Shown: piece after piece, positions 34,501 through 44,158 of the stretch | Layout: every line of letters begins with the position of its first letter | How positions within the stretch are numbered: position 1 is the first letter of the stretch | Origin: Amphiura filiformis | Lineage: Eukaryota > Echinodermata > Ophiuroidea > Amphilepidida > Amphiuridae | DNA length: 64,000 nt | NCBI RefSeq assembly: GCF_039555335.1 | Contig: NC_092628.1 | Location: forward strand, 34,928,965-34,992,964 | Direction of reading: 5' to 3' | Translations under genes and position numbers: made by a program | Notes under the pieces: model-generated | What the model saw: only the letters and a program-made list of their open reading frames with translations | Told to the model about the DNA's origin: nothing | Databases searched by the model: none

Positions 34501-35188
34501 GAAGTTGACCGACTGGGTACCGAGCAGGCAGCGCATAGGCGCTGGTTACGGAAGTGACTTTGATGTGACTACAAGATGTGGACCACTGTCGGAATCTAGT
34601 CAGTGGTGTACATCATGAGTCGCCGCGCGCATCGAGCAGGTAACACATCGGAGGCTAGCAGTTGTAGTCACTGCGTGATTGGCGGTGGTGACTGCAGAGA
34701 TCCAGTGCAATGTAGTCACTCTGCCGCCAGGAATTTTGCAGTGTACACTAAGTGAGTAAATATACAGCTTGGATAAAGAAAAATGAGGATCACCAGGGGA
34801 AGCACCAGTCCAGAGACCCAAATAATTTTTGCTGAAGAAGAGAGTTTTACCCAACCGTCTCCTTAATTGATCAAATCTTCAGTTCCCCCGATGGACAATT
34901 CTCCATTACTGACAATTTGCCCTGCACTAAAGGTGGGGGTCATGTCCTTCCCATTTATTTGTCACTGGCCATCCGTTCTGGTTAAGGATGGTGATGCTGG
35001 ACACAAGTTATGATATTGCAAAAGTATTATCATAAGTTAACCATATGACACAAAGCAAGGGTTTTTCTATTACAATATATCAATTGCAGTGATGTCCATT
35101 TTCATGATTGCCTGTTGAAAAGACCCAAGGAACCATAATTATAATATCAAATGTGATCTGAAAACATTTCCCAATTGTATTTTTGCAG
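31574..35188 (+). other. Intron 1 of gene 2
   Basis: GTAAGT...TTTTTGCAG boundaries. The 3.6-kb intron holds a transposon with CACTGCAA ends (32771-34745), which itself encloses AT-rich low-complexity DNA and nine TAGGCCTA copies. Another AG four bases downstream would break the frame, favouring 35188. Confidence 0.65.
32771..34745. mobile_element. ~2-kb intronic DNA transposon with GTGACTAC subterminal repeats
   Basis: TACACTGCAAGATTC at the left mirrors GAATTTTGCAGTGTA at the right; TA on each side may be the target duplication. Both GC-rich edges contain GTGACTAC or its complement (32900, 32943, 34490, 34565, 34664, 34712), plausible transposase-binding repeats. The middle is A/T-rich with AAAT/AAAC strings. 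No transposase frame is seen, so it is non-autonomous or dead. Confidence 0.65.
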
Positions 35189-36742
35189 GCAGGTACATAC
35201 AAATCACTCAATGATGATTCAGATGACTCAGATGTGGTAGCTCTTTCTTCTGATGAGGAAGTTCCCAACAGTATCATTGAAAAGAAGACAGATAAGAACA
35301 GCAGGTTACAAAAGACGTCTTTGGGGTCTCGCAGGCAACATGCCCCTGTTAAGTATACTGAGGATCTGGATGAATCTGAAGAAAGTGAAGAAGAAGCACC
35401 AAAAACAAAGCAACGTAAGAAACCTGCCAACTCATCTCATTCTGAATCTGGATTGGAGTCTTCAGATGTGGATGGAAACAAAGATTCTGACGATGATGAT
35501 GATTTTGAAAGTATACCATCAAAGGCAAAGAGGTCCAAACAGAGCAAATCATCAGCTGTGAAGTCAAGAAATGTCAGGAAAGTTTCTGAGTCATCAGAAT
35601 TGGAAGTTGAAGAAGAAAAAGTTGATAATAAAAAGAACAAGAATGGTAATATTGACAGTGATGAACATAGTGAGGATAACAAAAAGAAATCGAGTAGTGA
35701 AAGTGAAAGTGAAGAGATTGAAGAAGTAAAACCAAAACCAAAAAAGAAACCAACTAGACCTGCAAAGAAGCAAACACCGCCTAAGAAAATATCACCAGAT
35801 GAGGTTGCATATACATCATCTGGTCGACGCAGAAAGGTGGTCAGTTATGTGGAGAAAGACTCTGGCTCCTCTGAAGATGAAGATGATGATGATTATGAAA
35901 GTAAATCATCAAGGGCAAAAAGGTCCAAACAAAGCAGATCATCAGCTGTGAAGTCAAGAAATGTCAGGAAAACTTCTGAATCATCAGAATTTGAAGTTGA
36001 AGAAGTCGAGGAAAAAGTTGATGATAAAAAGAATAAGGGTGATAATGTTGATAATGATGAACTATTTTATGAGATAGAGGAAGAAACAAAGAAGCCTGCT
36101 AGGCGCAAACCAGCTGCAAAGAAGGCTGCTGCTAAAAAACCATCTGCTCGAAAAACTAACAGGTGGTCTTCAGACTCTGATGATGATGATGATGAAGATT
36201 TTGAAAGTAAACCATCAAGAGCAAAGAGGTCCAAACAGATAAAGTCATCAGCTGCGAAGTCAAGAAATGTCAGGAAAGCTTCTGAATCATCAGAATTGGA
36301 AGTTGAAGAAGAAGAACAAGTTGACAATAAAAAGAATAAGGATGATAATATTGACAATGATGAAATATTCTACGAGATAGAGGAAGAAACAAAGAAGCCT
36401 GCAAGGCGCAAACCAGCTGCAAAAAAGGCGGCTGCGAAGGAACCATCTGCTCGAAAAACTAGCAACTCTGGTTCATCAAAAGCAAGTAAAAAAGCACTTG
36501 ATTCCGAGTCAGATGAAGAAAGCTATGATGATAAAAATAAAAAAGATAAAGAAGAGGAATCAGATGAAATTGAGGACATTCCTAAAACAAAAAAACAATC
36601 AACTGCCCAGAAGAACAGTACAGTACCAGAGAAAGAGGCTGTTGATTTGAAAACTTTGTATTCTAGAGCTACAAGTGGCAGGCGTAGAACAACTGTCATC
36701 AATTATGCAGAAGAGAAGTTATCTGCATCTTCTCGAAAAAAA
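35189..36742 (+). CDS. Gene 2 exon 2, N-terminal segment: acidic/basic repeats with R-x-V-x-Y motifs
   Basis: From the acceptor at 35188 the frame reads AGTYKSLNDDSDDSDVV... for about 518 codons. It is highly charged. Blocks of Ser/Asp/Glu alternate with Lys/Arg, and three copies of a repeat centred on AKRSKQ-x-KSSA-x-KSRNVRK lie near 35530, 35915 and 36220. Two copies of YEIEEETKKPARRKPAAKKA lie near 36070 and 36370. Motifs RRQHAPVKYTEDLD, GRRRKVVSYVEKDS and GRRRTTVINYAEEK resemble the R-x-V-x-Y start of NUCKS1 and RAD51AP1, chromatin/DNA-repair proteins; this is resemblance by eye only. The frame fails at 36736-36743, a run of eight A; with seven, the reading passes smoothly into the next segment. 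Likely nuclear. Confidence 0.8.
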
Positions 36743-37985
36743 AGAAGAGGAGGTTATCGATCTAAGTTCAGATGAAGAGGAAGAGGAAAAGCCTAGATCT
36801 AGAGGGAGAAAACCTCCACCAAAGTCGGCATCATCGAAAAGAGGTACTAAAAGAAGTTTAGAGGAGGAGGAGACTCGAGCAAGAAGTCAGCGCTCTTCAG
36901 CCAGGTCATCAAAAAGAACACGATATCAAGAATCTGAATCAGAAGAAATTAGTGAATCCTCTGAGGAAGAGTTGGTGAAAAAGAAGCAACCAGCTAGGAA
37001 AGCTCCTAGTACGGGTAAACAAAAAGGAAAAAAAGTTGAGTCCGAGTCAGAAGAAGAAGAGTCGGAAGATGAATCCTCGGAGGAAGAGAAGGTGAAAAAG
37101 AAGCAACCAGCTAGGAAAGCTCCTAGTAGGGGTAAACAAAAAGGAAAAAAAGTTGATTCCGAGTCAGAAGAAGAGTCAGAAGATGAATCCTCGGAGGAAG
37201 AGAAGGTGAAAAAGAAGCAACCAGCTAGGAAAGCTCCTAGTAGGGGTAAACAAAAAGGAAAAAAAGTTGATTCCGAGTCAGAAGAAGAGTCAGAAGATGA
37301 ATCCTCAGAGGAAGAAAAGGTGAAAAAGAAGCAACCAGCTAGGAAAGCTCCTAGTAGGGGTAAACAAAAAGGAAAAAAAGTTGAGTCTGAGTCAGAAGAA
37401 GAGTGGGAAGATGATGATGAGGAAGAGGAGAAAACAAGGAATAAACCTGCCAAGAAACCAACCTCAAGGTCAAGGAAATACCAGGAGTCAGAAGATGAAG
37501 AAGATGAGAAAGAAGATGGAGAAAAGGAGGACGACAATCAACTTTCTTTGAGAGGAGGTCGGGAGCGATTATTAAGGAACAAAATGACTCCAAAATTAAT
37601 TCTTGAGAAAGCTAAGATTCCATCAAAGGCACAGAAAGAAGAAGAATCACCGCCACCAATTCCAGAAATGGAAGAAGCAAGTTCAAGTGATGAGGAAGAA
37701 GCTACAAAGGCATGTAGGTATTGCTCCAAGAAATATGTGACAGCATATGATTTGAAACGACATGAAGAGACACACAAAAAGCAATTAAAATTTGTCTGTG
37801 AGATATGCAATCAGGCCTTTGCAAAGAAGGATAACTTGAAGTCACATTCTCGTATTCATTCCAAAGCCATCTATAAGTGTCATAGATGTAGTATGAGCTT
37901 CAATCAGCAGGCCAAACTTCTTCATCACTTAACCAGCTTTATCCATAAGAAGAAGAAACCTAAACCTGTGCCAAGTGTAGAGAAG
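36740..37985 (+). CDS. Gene 2 exon 2, middle segment: tandem KKKQPARKAP repeats and three C2H2 fingers
   Basis: After the A-run the protein continues EEEVIDLSSDEEEEEKPRSR. VIDLSSDEE resembles a SUMO-interacting motif. Four tandem units of about 38 residues (KKKQPARKAPSRGKQKGKKV followed by SESEEESEDESSEEE) lie at about 36975-37410, nearly identical in DNA. Three C2H2 fingers then follow: ACRYC (about 37709), FVCEIC (about 37790) and YKCHRC (about 37872). The first two have C-x2-C-x12-H-x3-H spacing; the third is a longer variant ending HHLTSFIH. Fingers at the end of a long disordered acidic protein suggest a chromatin-tethered DNA-binding role (inference). The frame stops at TAG after 38024, but the true frame changes near 37983-37989. 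Confidence 0.82.
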
Positions 37986-38554
37986 AAAATGCCAAAGAAA
38001 ATGATGCAGAGGGAAAAGAAAATGTAGAGGATAAAAAGAATGAAGCTCAGGATAAAGATAACGATGTTCAAGATAAACAAAATGATGTTCATGATGATGA
38101 AAATGATGTTGATGATAATGAAAATGATGGTCAGGATAAAGAAAATGGTGTAAAGGATAAGAAAAATGATGTAAAGGATAAAGAAAATGGTGTAAAGGAT
38201 AAGAAAAATGATGTAGAGGATAAAGAAAGTGATGTGGAGGAAAAGGAAAGTGATGCGGAGGAAAAGGAAAGCGATGCCGAGGAAAAGGAAAGTGATGCCG
38301 AGGAACAGAAAAGTGACGCTAAGGAAAAGAAAAGTGACGCTAAGGAAAAGAAAAGTAACGCTAAGGAAAAGAAAAGTGACGCTAAGGAAAAGAAAAGTGG
38401 TGCTAAGGAAAAGAAAAGTGGTGCTAAGGAAGAGGAAAGTGATGATGAGGAAGAGGAAAGTGATGGAGATGAAAATGAAAGCGATGAAGATGAAAATGAA
38501 AGCGATGGAGAAGAAAACGAAGGAAGTGACACAGAGGAAGAGGAGGATACATAA
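37986..38554 (+). CDS. Gene 2 exon 2, C-terminal acidic/lysine heptad tail
   Basis: In the -1 frame the sequence reads NAKENDAEGKENVEDKKNEA and continues open to TAA 38552-38554. It consists of short degenerate repeats: DKxND-V units of about 10 residues to about 38220, then seven-residue E/KEKxSDA units (21 bp in DNA) to about 38420, ending in a Glu/Asp-rich stretch. The shift lies between a stop in this frame at 37961 and the TAG at 38025, next to the short A-run in AGAAGAAAATGCC; one more A joins the segments. The ATG-like position at 38234 is not a real start. Long minus-strand frames here are composition mirrors. Confidence 0.75.
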
Positions 38555-38955
38555 GCATAACATCATTTATGTAATTAAGTACTTGTAAGTGTTCTTGCCA
38601 GTTTATATTGTATTACAATAATAATTTGTTACTTGTTATCATGGCTTGAAATAATGTCAAAAATAATTTCATGAGTCGTTTTGGCTTTGAAGCATGTTGT
38701 TGACTGATAGGTTTTGGACTGGAAATGGAAACTGTATCCCAGTAACTGGATAGTTATGTTTTTGAAGTCTGTTTATGACACTGACCATTAACACCTACAT
38801 GTACCACTGGTGCCTATAGGCAGTGGTTTAATCAGACAGACTTCTTTGATCACAGGTATCTACCAGCATCTACTTGTTTTGTTTTGATAGTACAAGTTTC
38901 TATAAATCTAAAAATATGACAAAATGTAAATGTGCAAAAAGATATAGGTAGCCTT
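38555..38955 (+). other. Gene 2 3' UTR / flank
   Basis: AT-rich sequence after the stop, with AATAATAATT near 38617 but no clear AATAAA in the first 400 bp. The poly(A) site is not located. Confidence 0.4.
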
Positions 38956-39458
38956 ACTTGTTTTACACATATGGACCATATTATAGCGTCACAACGTGTT
39001 CAGTCACAATGGTTCATTATGTAAAAAAAGAAGCTGTTTTAAACAGTCTTAAAAGTTGCATCTGAGTCCATAGGAGTCAACTCACAAACAATACAGTTGG
39101 CCAGGTCTATTCATGTGTTAAAGAAAGAAAACCTGATTGCTATGGACTCATGTGCAACTTCAGGGTCAGAATTTCGGTGAGAATTCAAGAATTGGTTCTC
39201 GCAAAGATTCTCATTTACAGATTTGCGTGAATCAAAGTTGATTCTTGCAAACGTGTGTAGTTTACACAGAAGTTGATTAGCAAGAATCAAATGATTCCCG
39301 CAAATTTATTCTGCAAGAATCAAGATTGATTCTTGCACTGTGAAATGAAATGAAATTCTGACCATGCAACTTTTAAAACAGTCTCTTTTCTTACACAATT
39401 AACCATTGTGACTGAATGCAATGATGTGTAACACTATAAATTGGTGTAAAACAAATAG
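38956..39458. mobile_element. Foldback with ~100-bp inverted ends
   Basis: The left arm (CTTGTTTTACACATATGG, CAGTCACAATGGTTCATTAT, TTAAAAGTTGCAT) recurs inverted at the right (TGCAACTTTTAAAACAGT, TAACCATTGTGACTGAATGC, GGTGTAAAACA). The interior is rich in imperfect AGAATCAA/TTGATTCT repeats, with a related sequence at about 43334-43460. Confidence 0.78.
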
Positions 39459-40385
39459 GGCTATACATACCTTTTCGCATCCTTACATTTCGTAAAATAT
39501 TTTCGACTTATTTTAAATGTATTAGGGGGGACTGATAAGTTTTGGACCCTATAGCAGGGTATATAGCTGATACCACATTAAAATGCTTGTGAAGAAAACC
39601 CTACACAGTTTTTGCAATGTGGAGAGCTCTTGTGGTACAGCAAACCACCTGAAGTAAGCAAACAAAGGTCCATCACTTGAACCCTACAAAGGCTTTGCAA
39701 TATTTGTCAACTGAAATTTATACTGATTCACTGATTTGTACAAAAACACACATCATTCATGCATTTATGATTATGTATAACTACTGGTAGTACCGAACTG
39801 TATGCACACCATACTAATGATCCATGATGTTATGAGCCGTTGCCAACTGTAAGCAAAACAAAGTATATGCTACAAGTTACTGGTTACAGTGGGGATGTTT
39901 CTTGTCTCAAATCTGTTCATCAGAGTTTAAATGAGTTGAATTCAGTGTCTAACAAATTGACTAAATTGATATAGTGAAATTGTCAATACGCTTTCTGTGA
40001 GTAATACATGTCTGTGGTGTAAATCACATGTGGTTATTGAATAGTTTTGATGCAAAATATGATGTATGAAAGGATGGATGCCTTGTGTATTTTGTATTAA
40101 TATTGCTATTTTATGGAATGAGATAACTTATTTACACAAGGAAATTGAAATCTTAATTTGAAAATGTTTGTGACTCATCCAGCTTCACTAGGTGACCCGT
40201 TCTGGCTGCTGGTTGGTGGTAGTGAAGTCAGGTGGATATGCTTGGTAATGGCTAATTAGGCGGCTCCAATTAGCATGAGTATGGTATTGAAAGTTGACTT
40301 ACAAGTGATCATTAAAATGACTAAAATATAAAATAGTACTATGGTATTTTGCTGTAAGCCTGTGATGAGAGCTTATTTGTGTGAT
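39459..40385. other. Intergenic, nothing recognised
   Basis: AT-rich, no credible coding or repeat structure seen. Confidence 0.4.
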
Positions 40386-41033
40386 GTTAAGGGATCTGAA
40401 ATGAGTGTTTCGACAGTATTTTTTATGGAACATGAGAGCACCTCAGACATATCGAATTGCATTCTGAATACTGAAGCATGTCTTTCTGATATCAAATAAT
40501 TTTCATTTTTGAAAATCACGATATAATACAAATTTTATGACAAATTATAAAAATTTGATATCTTTCAAATTTTTGATATATAACAGTCCTCGAAGTAAAT
40601 TTTATAAATCTAATGATATATTCTTAAAGTGTATGAAGCTGGGAGGAAAAGCCGACGATCAATTGAAAATTTTGACCTTTCATATTGAAGATACTTTTTC
40701 CCAAAAGACCTAATTTTTTTTTGTGTTTTGGGAAAAAAATCCATATCTTCAATGCGAAAGGTCAAAATTTTCAATTGATCGTCGGCTTTTCATCCCACCT
40801 ACATATACATTAAGTATAAATCATCAGATTTATAAAGTTTACTTCGAGTACTGTTAAATATCAAAAATATCAATTTTTATGATTTGCCATAAAATGTGTA
40901 TTACATTGCAAATTTCAAAAAATCTAAATTATTTGATATTAGAATGACATTCTTCGTATTCAGAATGCAATTCGATATGTCTGATATGCTCTAATGTCCC
41001 ACAATAAATACTGTCCAAACCCCTTCCCTTAAC
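40386..41033. mobile_element. Intact 'GTTAAGGGA' foldback, ~310-bp arms
   Basis: It begins GTTAAGGGATCTGAAATGAG and ends CCCCTTCCCTTAAC. The arms are inverse almost to the centre (GATCAATTGAAAATTTTGAC against GTCAAAATTTTCAATTGATC; TCTTCAATGCGAAAGG near the loop). It serves as the reference for broken copies at 12655-13760 and 17844-20762. No coding sequence and no clear target duplication. Confidence 0.9.
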
Positions 41034-41458
41034 AAAGCACCTCAGAAGCATAGTATGTATGCTTTATGTGTCATATGCGTTGCTAATTGTGCCACCATAC
41101 ACGTCTTATGAGTTGTGCCTTGTCAACATCGTGGAAGTATGCTCTTGTCAAAGGTTTACAGCAATTTATTGATAACAACAGACAAAATAAGACAGCTGTA
41201 GCTATATATATCCTGTTGAACACATGATTTCTTCATCACATTGTTTTCAGTTTTCATACTGAGCACTTGGAATCGGTTAGAGATAAGCTCAGAATTATGG
41301 TCCAGGGAGAGTAAGAGCAGAGATATGGGTAGGTAGAGTTGTAGATGTATTGAGAATTGACAAACTGTTGACACAAAATTAAAAGGGTCTAGGTTGAGCA
41401 CACTAAACGGTATGAATTTTTACGTATTAGTAGTTTGAATTTCAACCTTCATCATGAA
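41034..41458. other. Intergenic, nothing recognised
   Basis: No supported feature; the 81-codon minus-strand frame lacks recognisable content. Confidence 0.35.
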
Positions 41459-41849
41459 GCTCCCATGGCCAAGTGGTTAAGGCACAGGTCTTGAAAACCC
41501 AGGGCTGTCAACTCTCACGCATTGGCCGTGAGTCTCACGCATTGGGTCACTTTCTCACGCCAAGGTAGTATAATCTCACGCCAAGGTAGTAAAGCGCACA
41601 CAAAAAGCTGGAAAATGAGTAAAATCTCACGCATCGTCATGAATAATTTGTTGCTGCTCCTACCCCCCCCCCCCCCACCCCCCACCCCGCTTTTCACATT
41701 CTCGAGCGCCGTGGCTCGAAATAATCATGGTACAAAATGAACATTGGAGTCGGCAAATCCCGGTACGTCTCTGTCTCACGCCAAGCAATTCCAAAAAGTT
41801 GACAGCCCTGTGTAAACCTCAGATCCTGGGTTCATTTCCCAGGCAGAAT
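41459..41849 (+). pseudogene. tRNA-Ser(UGA)-like sequence split by a hAT MITE
   Basis: The left half GCTCCCATGGCCAAGTGG carries a good A box (TGGCCAAGTGG, 41466-41476) and an anticodon stem-loop AGGT-CTTGAAA-ACC with anticodon TGA. The right half has a B box GGTTCATTTCC (41829-41839) in a CTGGG/CCCAG T stem. The element at 41500-41810 sits in the anticodon arm. The acceptor 3' side (GCAGAAT) does not pair with GCTCCCA and a long variable arm is missing, so this was already a tRNA pseudogene or tRNA-derived SINE before, or decayed since. Confidence 0.6.
41500..41810. mobile_element. hAT-type MITE inserted in the tRNA-like sequence
   Basis: The ends CAGGGCTGTCAACT and AGTTGACAGCCCTG are inverted. 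The flanks TGAAAACC (41492-41499) and TGTAAACC (41811-41818) agree at 7 of 8 bases. The interior repeats CTCACGC several times and has a poly-C patch. Confidence 0.85.
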
Positions 41850-42600
41850 CACTTTTTCTATTGTATCCTTTATTATTTGGGATGGTGAATCTGGTGAAAA
41901 AAAGTTACTGATGTTGGAAAAAATGATTTTCAGACAGGCTACATAACAATTTGAGAATTTTGTTTTGTGATTTTGATATCAGAGCCAGTAAAATTAAGAA
42001 GCTACATTGCATAACTTAACATGGAAAAACATTGGCATGATAGACTGGAACTAATATAGTAAACACATTTGATTTGATTTGATTGCATTCAGTGTATGTC
42101 CAGCACTCTGCCTGAGGTGAAGCAATTTTTACATGAAGGTATAATGTATTATTTGACCTGATAAATGAGCAACAAATTACAAGGTTTTGTAAAATGATGT
42201 TTAGGTGCTAAATTTAATGAAATACTCAGGATTCAAACACTCAAAATTTATTAATGCAACTCGAGAACAACTTGTCTGAAATCCATCGTCCATACATTAT
42301 CCTGATTTCAGAATCGGGTCATATTATACTGGTACCATGAAAGTGATCATTGCGGAGCCCTGTCATTTTGAGCACTTTGTCAATTTGGAACTATGTAACT
42401 TGTTTGTAAATTCTTTTTGTTAAGTCTTCTTACAAACTTACATAGATCTATGTATAGATGAAAGCAAACTTATTTGCGTGTTTTAACTTTCTCAGTAGTC
42501 ATGTTGACCCCTGCAAAAATTTTCACTTTAACAGACTATGAAGAATGAAGAAATTCTTTATAAAATGAATGTGAAACAGCAAATATTCAAAGCACTTGCA
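41850..42600. other. Intergenic, nothing recognised
   Basis: A short (TTGAT)n-like tract near 42068-42084 could be a retrotransposon tail; otherwise nothing. Confidence 0.35.
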
Positions 42601-42744
42601 TATTCCAGTTGAATTCCATACATGTAGAAGACAAATTTCAAATGTGGTAACCCATTTAGGTAACCCCATTTGAAATTCACACTCCATGTGTGGGCAATTA
42701 AGGTCATGTCTAACAGAGGGGGTCTATAGATTTCAACTGGAATA
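42601..42744. mobile_element. Short MITE, family with the copy at 6601
   Basis: TATTCCAGTTGAATTCCATA at the left and CTATAGATTTCAACTGGAATA at the right are inverted and match the ends of 6601-6705. An internal inverted repeat (AATTTCAAATGTGG with CCCATTTGAAATT) lies at about 42635-42678. Confidence 0.7.
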
Positions 42745-42915
42745 GCTCATTTTGTATGTCAACTTTTGTTTCAATTTTTGTATGGTCACAAGTTACATGT
42801 ATGTACATATTTGTTTAATATCACATCAAATATGTGTGCATGTTATGGTAAATCTCATGAAGTATTATTATGGTGTCGTAAGATTGTTTATCCATGTATT
42901 TCATCTCAATTTGTT

Positions 42916-43318
42916 GGGGGGGCACTCAACTTTAGCGATGCGATGACAGGTATGTGCCGACCAGCTTTAGGAAGTATGTGACTTATCGTCTATAAATGTT
43001 GTTAAAAAAGGTGGGGTCATTGGGTATAAACAAATGAAAAAGGTGGTAATTGGGTATAAAATTCAGAAAAAGGTGGTCATTTGATAAAATATTTTATGAA
43101 CAAAATCCTAGTTTGTTTCCAAATTTACAAATTTGCTGAGAATGTGACAGATTCTGCATTATTTTATGACATTTTGATGACAATTCTAGAGAAAGGGGGC
43201 TATTGGGTAGCCGAACCTGAAAAAAAAAAGCAGGACTTGTCATTGGGTATATTTGACTTCAAAAAAGGGGGCTTATTGACAGGCACATACTTGTCACTTG
43301 AAAAGTTGCCCCCCCCCC
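42916..43318. mobile_element. MITE with ~40-bp GC-rich inverted ends
   Basis: GGGGGGCACTCAACTTT and GATGACAGGTATGTGCC at the left mirror GGCACATACTTGTCACTTG and AAAGTTGCCCCCC at the right. The interior repeats GGTGGTCATTGGGTATAAA-like units. The 94-codon frame here is within the repeat and not a gene. Confidence 0.7.
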
Positions 43319-43848
43319 TGGTATTTATTTCAGGGTTAGAATTTCAGCAAAAATCTGCAAGTTGATTCTCACAAAGGTCTTGGTAAAAAGATTTGTGTAC
43401 CGTACATCAAAACTAATTCTCATAATCAAAGCTTTGTAAGAATCAAAATTGATTTTATGTGATGAAATTCTACACCTGGCTTTTAATACTTTGATTTTCA
43501 CTAGATATTTGCATTGTGCATATTTGTAATGGTATTGTTAAAAAAGGAGAATGCTCAAAATATTTTTAAGAAATGAAAAGTGGAAATGAATAAGTGTTAA
43601 GGTAAAAAACAATGTACATATCTTGAATTGATAAAGTTAAATAGTGAAACCAGTGAAAGTTTGATTTGATCAATGATTTTATATTTCAAATGTTCCCTCC
43701 ATTTAAGATTACTTTATAATGATTATATGAGCAAAATGTTAGACTTTGCTTATAGTTATTAGATTAGACATTGGTGCTCAAACTAATGTGTGATTTTTGT
43801 CACTGGTTTGACGACCATTACTAGATATTTGGGTATACATACAGATTA

Positions 43849-44158
43849 GTGTCGGCAGAAGCATTAAAATTTAGTGGGGGTCAGGGATGCATATATGTAA
43901 TTTTGTTTCGGTTTAACTGAGACTTTCTCCAAGCACGCAAAACATTTCAATTTCAGACAATTGTAGCCCCAAAAGAGGTGTATATTGTTACTTTGTGGGC
44001 CAGTATGCACAAAGCATTCAAAATTTGGTGAATTGGGCCCGAAACACGTAATGTTTTGTATTAAAAGGCAAACATTTCTGTTATGAGTTTTAGGGAGGGG
44101 GATGTCTTCCCCTTGCAAAAATTTAAGGGGAAGTGTCCACCCCGCTTCTGCCGCCTAC
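43849..44158. mobile_element. Possible element with GGCAGAAGC ends
   Basis: GTCGGCAGAAGC near 43851 and GCTTCTGCCGCC near 44144 are inverted at a MITE-like distance. No convincing target duplication. Confidence 0.4.

Noticed and set aside
36926-38566. Long minus-strand frames rich in Ser, Phe and Leu (up to 213 codons) opposite gene 2
   Set aside because: They are mirrors of GAA/AAG-rich coding repeats; there are no independent signals.
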